A stretch of 11,350 nt of DNA, from the NCBI GenBank assembly GCA_017649745.1, contig JAGCGE010000270.1, positions 1 through 11,350 of the forward strand, written 5' to 3'. How positions within the stretch are numbered: the first letter of the stretch is position 1; each line of letters begins with the position of its first letter. This document shows, in pieces, positions 5,822-11,350 of this stretch. The notes below the pieces were generated by a model that worked only from the letters and a program-made list of their open reading frames with translations, was not told the origin of the DNA and did no database searches. The stretch comes from Clostridiales bacterium. GTDB taxonomy: Bacteria; Bacillota_A; Clostridia; Saccharofermentanales; Saccharofermentanaceae. Position numbers and translations under genes: made by a program.

Positions 5822-6295
5822 TTAATACAGACCGGGATACTTATCCGCAAAGTCATTCTTAGGGATAATAACAATCATAGTCTTAAGATACGCAGTGGTT
5901 CCCTTCTTTCCATTACGCTCCCAATTGTAAGGAGTGAACGAAATGTCACAATTCAAGAAACGAGCTCCGTTAAGCATGTCAACGTTGTCCTCGTCAATGA
6001 TCGTAACTGCGCCCGTAGGATCTCCATAGTAAACGCAGATCTTCGGGGGATACTTATCGAAGCGAAGTCTAATCTTAAGCTCCGGAATAGCAATATCATT
6101 TCCTTCATCATCCTGCGTGTTGAAGTAGAAGATGTTATATCCAAGCTCGGTAAGAGCCGCTGCCTCTTCATCAGATACTGCAATAACAAAATCTCTCATG
6201 CCAGAAGGGCCAAACTTATCTCCTCCGAAGTTCTTAAGAGCCGGAACAATAGTAGCACCCTCGATCAATACTTTTCTTCCATCAATTGTCATCAT
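5822..6295 (-). CDS. Probable phage single-stranded DNA-binding protein (157 aa)
   Basis: A mostly beta-strand protein lacking enzyme motifs. Its pattern matches a phage family I recall as probable ssDNA-binding proteins: an N-terminal KNFGGDKFGPSGMRDFVIAV segment (21-40), LGYNIFYF (51-58), KYPPKICV (81-88), and a C-terminal TPYNWERNGKKGTTAYLKTM stretch (121-140) followed by an acidic/aromatic end (DFADKYPGLY). Start choice: ATG at 6295 has AAAGGAAA about eight bases upstream; an earlier in-frame start would overlap the replicase gene and lacks a site. It lies 13 bp after the replicase stop and 15 bp before the helicase gene, consistent with a replication role. GC content is visibly higher than in the flanking genes, perhaps reflecting high expression. 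Assignment rests on family resemblance and context. Confidence 0.72.
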   Translation of the reverse strand: MMTIDGRKVLIEGATIVPALKNFGGDKFGPSGMRDFVIAVSDEEAAALTELGYNIFYFNTQDDEGNDIAIPELKIRLRFDKYPPKICVYYGDPTGAVTIIDEDNVDMLNGARFLNCDISFTPYNWERNGKKGTTAYLKTMIVIIPKNDFADKYPGLY

Positions 6296-6308
6296 AATAG
6301 TTTCCTTT

Positions 6309-9300
6309 CTAGGAGACGAACCACTCGTAATCTCCAAATTGTTTTATTGTATTTATAGCTTCTTCTGCTTTAAACTCAAAATATCCAAGATCTATATCGT
6401 CCTCGAGATTGAGATTCTTTACAGTCTCGGACTCGAGCCAAAGCCAATCTTTACTATCGGTGACTGAAACAAACTTATCATCACCTCTAGAACATACCAG
6501 TTTACCGCCTCTGGTTTTCATAGGACAAAACTGACCAACTTTACCAACAAACTGGCGTTCAGTACTTCCATCTTCCTTACTCATTTCGAGATACATGGAA
6601 GTCTTAACCGACCTAGTCACACAATAGTCATCAAATATCAAAGGCTCATGTGTGAACAAAGTCTTCTTTACATAAGGTACCTGGAATTGTGCACCAGTTG
6701 TATGCCAGTTACCTTCCACATCTTTTCCAACATAAACAGCATCATTAACCAAGCAAAGCTTTTCAAAGTTCTCTTCAGTTGCAAACTTATAACCATACTT
6801 CTTACCAAAGTCTCTAATAAACTCAATAATTTCTGGAGTCGCATTAGGAACTTTAATTGAATCGGTCTTAATATGTGCAACAGTAAAACCTCTGTTCTGA
6901 ATCTCATGCTTAAGATCAATCATAAACAATGCGCCACGTTTAGCAACGATATTGTCAACGTTACGAGGATCTTTGAACGGATTAGCAAACTTTGCAGTTG
7001 TGTAACCATACACAGAATTGATTACTAACTTTAATGCTTGTGCTAACGACTTAGCTAAGTTAGGATCGTCAAGATACTTAGCGAGTTTTCCATCAAACAT
7101 TGTACGAGCTTTATCAAAGTCTCCATGCTTAATGTTAATTCTAAGTTCCTTAATATCTTTAAACTTAGCTGTATACTTACCGAACAAGTTAAGTTCAATA
7201 ATACTTGTGGGATGCATACTCTCAACATCTTGTACAGGAATGTTAGTATACATACCAGGTTCAGCATAAACATAACCACCTTCGCCAGGGTCTTCTCCTC
7301 GGTATGAGCTATGACCAAATTCATACTTGTAACCTGGGAACATCTCGCTCAAATCTGTATAAACAAGATCAGGATTCTTATCATCACCAAATATAATTTT
7401 GGTAACATGAAGTCTAGCAGGGTCATTTATACTTAAACCTGACAACTCTGCAAGAATCTTTCTTACAGACAAGTCTGCCTGAGTTGCTTCGAATACCGCT
7501 TCAGTTGCATTTACGTCATTACAACAATAATCAGCTGCTTTCTCCCAAAGTTCTTCAGGAATAGGTTGATCCCAAGGCCAATCCATCTCTTGATGATGAA
7601 TACCTAATTCAATCTCCCATTTCTTTAGACTTTGCTTATTCTCAGCATAATCATAAATATCCGCCCACGACAGATTATATGCTTCGCCAAAGAAGCATCC
7701 TCTATCATTTCGTTCATTTATGATACGTTGAGAAATATCAAACAGCATTTCATTAGTATACCCTAACGATCTAGCAAACACGATGTGGTTGTCATATCGC
7801 CTGCAGTTAAAGCCTACCCATCTCTTCTTTTTACCTCTAAATATCAAATTGGTTACATCTTCGGGAGAAGGGTTAATAAGCTTAACAACTTTCTTATCTC
7901 CTCTTTTCTTATAACAAAGAATAAAGAGATTAGGATAAACTTCGACATCGAAAAACATAACAGGATCTTCATCTGTGTATGCAAGATCTGGAGGACTAAC
8001 GTCTTCACTCTTGAACTTCATCTTTTTAACAACACTCAAACAATATTCAGACTGGTTCCTACTTTGAAACGCAAACGAAAGAATATCATTTTTCATGTCG
8101 CTGACATCATAGTGTATTCCACTTTCATATGCCTGAGTAAGAACCATATCCATATAGTCGATACTAGGTTTATGATTAGGCCACACTTGAAGCTTAAGAG
8201 CTTTAATAAGACAACTTCTAATGTGTCTTTCGTCCTTAAGCACTTTTTCGTTCATTGTTTTACCTGTCTTTTTCTTAAGAGCCAAACCACTACTAATAGT
8301 AGCTATCGGAATATCATTGCACATTGTAACCTTTCTTCTTAGTGCAGAATTTCCTGTGAATGGCTTAACTTCAATAGCATCAGCATATGTTCTGCTTAAA
8401 AGAGATACATCTCCATCGTAAAAGTAATGCAAATGGATTCCTTTACCAGATTTACTAAGCTCCGCATAAGTCGGCGGCCACTTATTAGCTTCAGCTAAAT
8501 TGAGTTCAAAGTTCTTTTCGCCATCTTCTCCACGAATATCAAAGTCAATTACAATAATATTTTCTGGAACTCTTAAATAATGTTCTTTAGAACTATTTAA
8601 ATCTTTAAGGGTAGTTGTTACGTCTTTCCAAGGTTTACTCGGAACTCCGTGCTTATTGCTGTACTGTGCAAGACAATCTTTACAAAGATCATCAAGAATA
8701 CTTCCTTGCTCTTTAAATTCAAGCCAAGTCTCCTTCTTGTTTTGTTTCTTACCTTTTGTCTTTGTAAATATCTTTTCTCCTTTAAAACCTGAATAGACAC
8801 TTCTATAATGTATTCGTTTGCCATTGTCATCAGTAACAAACAAATCTTCATCATAAGTTTCAAAGTAATCTTTCAGATCATCTCTGACCTCAAACATTAA
8901 AGGATTAATTTTATTTGAACAGTACTCTTCTATATACTTCTTATACAAGCCATATGCCTGTTTAAGAGTCGTGTATTTATTGTCATTAAAAATATCATAG
9001 TTCTCTTTAATGAAATTGAAGAACACGTCTGTTCTGTCTTGCATTTCCAACGGTTTGTAGCCATTGAAATAGCTCTTACCTAAACTCTTATATACTTTAA
9101 GACATCTGTTGGCAATAGCACCAAGCTCATAGTCAATGCCTTCATATAATTCCCAATATTTACTCTCAGGAAGTGGCACCCCTTTCGGATAAATATCAAT
9201 CAAACGTCTTATAGTACCAGCCTTAGCATCAGTAATCTTTACTGGCTTATTGCTGGCCATTATAAGAAACGTATTGAAGTGAAAGTTATACTTTGGCTTA

Positions 9301-10076
9301 TGCTTCTCATTAACTAACATTGACTCATGAGAAACTACACTATTAAGCTTTGAGTTATCTGTGATACGACTTAAATCACCCTCGTGCTCAATACCAATCA
9401 ACGGATTATTCTTAAATGCTTCAAGAGCAAAGGAGTTGTTCTGTGCTGATGCTAATTCTTTGCTGTCAAATGGCGCCCAGTAACCGTCAAACAACTTTTG
9501 AATAATATCAAGAATTGTCGACTTACCAGTTCCCGGAGCGCCAAAGAAAACAGCAAACTTTTGAATCTTGATTGAATCGCCAGAGACAATTGATCCTATA
9601 ATCCATTCGATCTTTTGTCTGTCTTCATCACTATACAAATATCCAACCAATTCATTCCAACACTTAGGTTCTGCATCACTTAAAGAATATGAAAGCTGTT
9701 TACTTACATAATCTTTCTTTTCTGGTTTAGCATCCAAGAATGTAGGCTTGCAATCCAACTGAACAAAGTTGTCAGGCATCTTATTAAGATAGTCATTAAA
9801 CTCTTTCCAACTTCTTGAAGAGAATTTACTAGCATATCTTATGACTAACTCATTGTATCCTTCAGTGATTGTCTCAGCATACTTCCTAAGATCATTATCA
9901 ATAAGTCTTACAAGGTCGTACTCGCTCGTTGACCAGAACCCTGTTTCTTCATCATACACAGCATAAAATGAATGACCACGAACCATTAAATCTTTACTTC
10001 GGCAAACAATGAAATCAGGATAAATTTCGAGATTTCCATTGCGTCCTCGTCTCTTTTCAATCTTGTAAAAATCCAT
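6309..10076 (-). CDS. Tripartite replicase: SF3/D5-like helicase - AEP-type primase - family B DNA polymerase (1255 aa)
   Basis: Three replication enzymes in one chain. Helicase: Walker A GAPGTGKST (179-187), Walker B region LIGIEHEGD (226-234), sensor MASNKP with Asn276, arginine finger RR 290-291; a winged-helix-like stretch follows near 360-440. Primase: hydrophobic-IDFDI with Asp511 and Asp513, SGKGIHLHY (543-551) as the S-x-G-x-x-H motif, and IEV (568-570) before an RxVT segment. Polymerase: ExoI DVE (710-712), ExoII N757-x3-YD, ExoIII Y850-x3-D854, motif A DVESMHP (950-956), motif B K1016-x3-NSVYG, motif C KTDS (1070-1073). Motif C has Lys for the usual first Asp, and motifs A and B are only 66 residues apart, so the fingers/palm region is compact. 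The start has AAGGGAG seven bases upstream. No frameshift or stop separates the parts. The cognate ssDNA-binding protein and helicase follow directly. Confidence 0.9.
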   Translation of the reverse strand: MDFYKIEKRRGRNGNLEIYPDFIVCRSKDLMVRGHSFYAVYDEETGFWSTSEYDLVRLIDNDLRKYAETITEGYNELVIRYASKFSSRSWKEFNDYLNKMPDNFVQLDCKPTFLDAKPEKKDYVSKQLSYSLSDAEPKCWNELVGYLYSDEDRQKIEWIIGSIVSGDSIKIQKFAVFFGAPGTGKSTILDIIQKLFDGYWAPFDSKELASAQNNSFALEAFKNNPLIGIEHEGDLSRITDNSKLNSVVSHESMLVNEKHKPKYNFHFNTFLIMASNKPVKITDAKAGTIRRLIDIYPKGVPLPESKYWELYEGIDYELGAIANRCLKVYKSLGKSYFNGYKPLEMQDRTDVFFNFIKENYDIFNDNKYTTLKQAYGLYKKYIEEYCSNKINPLMFEVRDDLKDYFETYDEDLFVTDDNGKRIHYRSVYSGFKGEKIFTKTKGKKQNKKETWLEFKEQGSILDDLCKDCLAQYSNKHGVPSKPWKDVTTTLKDLNSSKEHYLRVPENIIVIDFDIRGEDGEKNFELNLAEANKWPPTYAELSKSGKGIHLHYFYDGDVSLLSRTYADAIEVKPFTGNSALRRKVTMCNDIPIATISSGLALKKKTGKTMNEKVLKDERHIRSCLIKALKLQVWPNHKPSIDYMDMVLTQAYESGIHYDVSDMKNDILSFAFQSRNQSEYCLSVVKKMKFKSEDVSPPDLAYTDEDPVMFFDVEVYPNLFILCYKKRGDKKVVKLINPSPEDVTNLIFRGKKKRWVGFNCRRYDNHIVFARSLGYTNEMLFDISQRIINERNDRGCFFGEAYNLSWADIYDYAENKQSLKKWEIELGIHHQEMDWPWDQPIPEELWEKAADYCCNDVNATEAVFEATQADLSVRKILAELSGLSINDPARLHVTKIIFGDDKNPDLVYTDLSEMFPGYKYEFGHSSYRGEDPGEGGYVYAEPGMYTNIPVQDVESMHPTSIIELNLFGKYTAKFKDIKELRINIKHGDFDKARTMFDGKLAKYLDDPNLAKSLAQALKLVINSVYGYTTAKFANPFKDPRNVDNIVAKRGALFMIDLKHEIQNRGFTVAHIKTDSIKVPNATPEIIEFIRDFGKKYGYKFATEENFEKLCLVNDAVYVGKDVEGNWHTTGAQFQVPYVKKTLFTHEPLIFDDYCVTRSVKTSMYLEMSKEDGSTERQFVGKVGQFCPMKTRGGKLVCSRGDDKFVSVTDSKDWLWLESETVKNLNLEDDIDLGYFEFKAEEAINTIKQFGDYEWFVS

Positions 10077-10230
10077 TTAATGGCTCCCTTCATTTTTCAA
10101 ATTTTTGCACCAACACCAAAAAAATACCATACTTTATAAAACCTTTATAATTTAATTTTATTTCAGGGACTTTTAAAGTTATACCGATATTTGGTGATTT
10201 GGTGCAAAATAGGCCAAAAAAGGCCATTTT
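10077..10230 (-). promoter_or_regulatory. AT-rich leader of the replicase gene, candidate origin or operator
   Basis: A gap of 154 bp, by far the longest within the replication block. The middle (10121-10189) is almost pure A/T with two CTTTATAA repeats (10132-10139, 10143-10150) and an ACTTT-T-AAAGT dyad (10169-10179), flanked by a long inverted repeat. Close to the right end, GGCC-AAAAAA-GGCC (10212-10225) could form a weak hairpin after the stop of the upstream gene. A helicase-bearing initiator next to an AT-rich segment with repeated short boxes resembles origins of small replicons, but an operator or autoregulatory leader fits equally. Confidence 0.5.
10103..10209. repeat. Inverted repeat with TTTGGTG boxes around an AT-rich core
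   Basis: Left arm TTTTGCACCAACACCAAA (10103-10120); right arm TTTGGTGATTTGGTGCAAAA (10190-10209). They are complementary along 18 positions with a 2-base insertion in the right arm, and are separated by 69 bp. The right arm contains two TTTGGTG boxes at 8-bp spacing. A further TGGTGCAAA lies at 10317-10325 inside the upstream coding sequence. Confidence 0.7.
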
Positions 10231-10530
10231 TTAGTCATTTTTGGCAATTTTATCACTGTAAGTGAAGAAATTTTTTCGGGAAATTTTAGGCTGCTTTTTT
10301 CGATTTTCAAAATATCTGGTGCAAACGCGTTCAATAATCAAACCATAAATCAGCACTCGATCATAGTCCTGACGTCTCTCAACTCTCGTCAAACGTCTCC
10401 TAATCCCTCCGAAAGAATCGATCACATCTTTCCGGAAATTATTGTACGTCTGCGCATTCTCCACCATAACGTGCTTAATACCATTAATCTTAGATTCCAG
10501 TACTTTTAACTTATAAGAAATATCATTCAT
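10231..10530 (-). CDS. Small basic coiled-coil phage protein of unknown function (99 aa)
   Basis: Not recognised. From the ATG at 10530 (AGGAGG eight bases upstream, overlapping the previous gene's stop) the protein begins MNDISYKLKVLESKINGI, a heptad-like helix, then a second charged helix rich in Arg (GGIRRRLTRVERRQDYDR) and a short hydrophobic segment (VLIYGLIIERV) too weak to call a membrane span. The C terminus is Lys/Arg-rich (ENRKKQPKISRKNF). An upstream in-frame start would add 32 residues inside the 10533-11036 gene and has no ribosome binding site, so it was not used. It is transcribed just before the replicase leader and could be a DNA-binding or structural accessory, but nothing in the sequence decides this. 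Confidence 0.7.
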   Translation of the reverse strand: MNDISYKLKVLESKINGIKHVMVENAQTYNNFRKDVIDSFGGIRRRLTRVERRQDYDRVLIYGLIIERVCTRYFENRKKQPKISRKNFFTYSDKIAKND

Positions 10531-10532
10531 TT

Positions 10533-11036
10533 CTATTCCTCCTCTTGACTTGACATGTACCACATCCACTGGTACCACATATCGATTTTCGTTAAATCTA
10601 CGGTGCTCAACGGGAAATAGCAACAACCGCCATCTCCATTTGCATTATAACGACGTTCCATGAAACGTCTCAATTTACGTTCCACAGAAGCTGAATTGTA
10701 GCAATCGTTCTTGAAGCTCAGTAGCCCAATACTGCTCAGCATATACCAAAAGAATTTCCCAGGACAGGTTTCTTCATCTCCGATTACTTCGTCAAGTTTC
10801 TGGCTAAAGGCCACCAAAACTTCAAGAACGGAAGGCTCCTCTTCAGCAGGCTGATCAAGCCCATGCTCCTCTACAAAATATCTTTTTAGAGCAAGAGCAT
10901 CGATCCTACGATCATCATCCCGTGCAATTACTGCAAAGAACGATGTCGCATACAGCTGTTCGAATAACATAGAGTAGGCGGCTATTTCCTCGTTACTGCA
11001 TACAATTGCTAACAACCAAAGCAAATATCCGTCCAT
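10533..11036 (-). CDS. Conserved phage protein of unknown function (167 aa)
   Basis: Starts MDGYLLWLLAIVCSNEE; the hydrophobic opening is probably a buried helix rather than a signal peptide, since no cleavage site is evident. The order YSMLFEQLYATSF, then SVLEVLVAFSQKLDE, GKFFWYMLSSIGL, a VERKLRRFMERRYNANGDGG segment and finally IDMWYQWMWYM matches a phage family that I recall being common in genomes of phages of Gram-positive hosts, often near structural genes, with no established function. ATG at 11036 is chosen for the GAAAGGA seven bases upstream. A GTG at 11063 that overlaps the previous stop (GTGA) is the alternative and would add nine residues. The stop is three bases from the next start, so the genes are likely co-translated. 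Confidence 0.78.
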   Translation of the reverse strand: MDGYLLWLLAIVCSNEEIAAYSMLFEQLYATSFFAVIARDDDRRIDALALKRYFVEEHGLDQPAEEEPSVLEVLVAFSQKLDEVIGDEETCPGKFFWYMLSSIGLLSFKNDCYNSASVERKLRRFMERRYNANGDGGCCYFPLSTVDLTKIDMWYQWMWYMSSQEEE

Positions 11037-11059
11037 ATTATTCCTTTCTTTTACATAAC

Positions 11060-11350
11060 TCACTTCTTATGCCGGAAGACAATATCATAGACGATAGTGT
11101 TTGGTTCGTTGCAGATCCACCATTCATCACCATCACCATTCTTGAAGGACAAGAGCATTTTCTTGATGTTTGTCTCTCCGACAAGATCACGTTCAGTAAA
11201 TAAGTCGTCAGATTCATCCTGGTAAAGATCCCCGTCTTCATCAAGTTCCAGAAACACTTCCTCAAACTTTGAAGTTGCATACTGGTCATAATCAATGAAG
11301 TAAGGAGCTTTCTTTGACTTAGGCTTAGCCGGCTTCTTAGGCTCTTCCTT
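11060..11350 (-). CDS. C-terminal part of an acidic phage protein, 5' end beyond the window
   Basis: An open frame enters from the right edge and runs 96 codons to a TGA at 11060. It begins with a Lys/Pro-rich linker (KEEPKKPAKPKSKKAP), followed by YFIDYDQYATSKFEEVFLEL and a strongly acidic stretch, then a compact end with WWICNEPNTIVYDIVFRHKK. The linker suggests that a separate upstream domain exists outside the window. No family is recognised. Apparent starts inside the frame (for example GTG at 11257) are unlikely to be real, because reading continues upstream without interruption. Confidence 0.65.
   Translation of the reverse strand, partial: KEEPKKPAKPKSKKAPYFIDYDQYATSKFEEVFLELDEDGDLYQDESDDLFTERDLVGETNIKKMLLSFKNGDGDEWWICNEPNTIVYDIVFRHKK

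Noticed and set aside
5684..6358. Plus-strand open frame of 224 codons
   Set aside because: It spans antisense across three minus-strand genes and their junctions, each with a good ribosome site and recognisable motifs or family resemblance; the translation shows no coherent protein features.
7785..8342. Plus-strand open frame of 185 codons opposite the primase/polymerase part
   Set aside because: Antisense to conserved exonuclease and primase regions; composition is that of a shadow frame and no ribosome binding site precedes it.
951..10076. Frequent AAATATCAA strings on the plus strand
   Set aside because: They reflect common Phe/Ile/Asp codon runs (TTTGATATT) in minus-strand coding sequence rather than a regulatory motif, since they fall inside genes in varied contexts.
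10259..10277. AAGTGAAGAAATTTTTTC resembling the 19-bp element
   Set aside because: Lacks the TTTTCACTT core in uninterrupted form and the TNAAT end, has the opposite orientation and lies inside a coding region.
1..11350. Possible alternative genetic code or CRISPR array
   Set aside because: TGA and TAG end several genes at sensible positions and Trp is encoded by TGG; no regularly spaced repeat-spacer pattern is present.

Overview
The window looks like part of a tailed-phage or prophage genome from a low-GC Firmicutes (Clostridia/Lachnospiraceae-like) host. All supported genes lie on the minus strand, are tightly packed, and have strong AAGGAGG-type ribosome binding sites. TGA, TAG and TAA all serve as stops and TGG encodes Trp, so the standard code applies. 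Host assignment is inference from base composition and from resemblance to gut-phage proteins I remember; no host marker is present.

Reading in the direction of transcription (right to left), the window opens with the 3' end of an acidic phage gene (11060-11350), a protein of a conserved phage family of unknown function (10533-11036) and a small coiled-coil protein (10231-10530). A 154-bp AT-rich gap (10077-10230) follows. It carries a long inverted repeat built from TTTGGTG / TGGTGCAAA units just upstream of the replicase, and is a good candidate for a replication origin or operator. The replication block comes next: a 1255-aa protein (6309-10076) that joins an SF3/D5-type helicase, an archaeo-eukaryotic-type primase and a compact family B DNA polymerase in one chain; a probable ssDNA-binding protein (5822-6295); and an SF2/SNF2-like helicase (4637-5806). 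After a factor-independent terminator with an unusual overlapping hairpin come two nucleases whose genes overlap by 131 bases: a VRR-NUC protein (4167-4559) and a RecB/Cas4-like PD-(D/E)XK protein (3737-4297). The latter is coupled by TAATG to the largest surprise, a 928-aa protein (951-3737).

The 928-aa protein carries the DFDGD catalytic signature and surrounding layout of two-barrel RNA polymerases (bacterial beta', YonO, crAss-phage gp66, eukaryotic RdRP/QDE-1). Its N terminus resembles short tags I recall from virion proteins of gut phages, and it has several helix-turn-helix segments at both ends. It may be a self-contained phage transcription enzyme, possibly packaged in the virion.

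Left of it lies a 433-bp structured non-coding region (518-950), a small phage gene (173-517) and another non-coding stretch (1-172). The two gaps share a 19-bp element, ATTAACAAAGTTTTCACTT and close variants, in four same-orientation copies arranged as two pairs with starts about 95-100 bp apart. These are candidate phage-specific promoters or operators, and the neighbouring RNA-polymerase-like protein is an obvious candidate reader. The polymerase-like protein plus these repeats is the most likely undescribed system here; the tripartite replicase with its candidate origin is the second.
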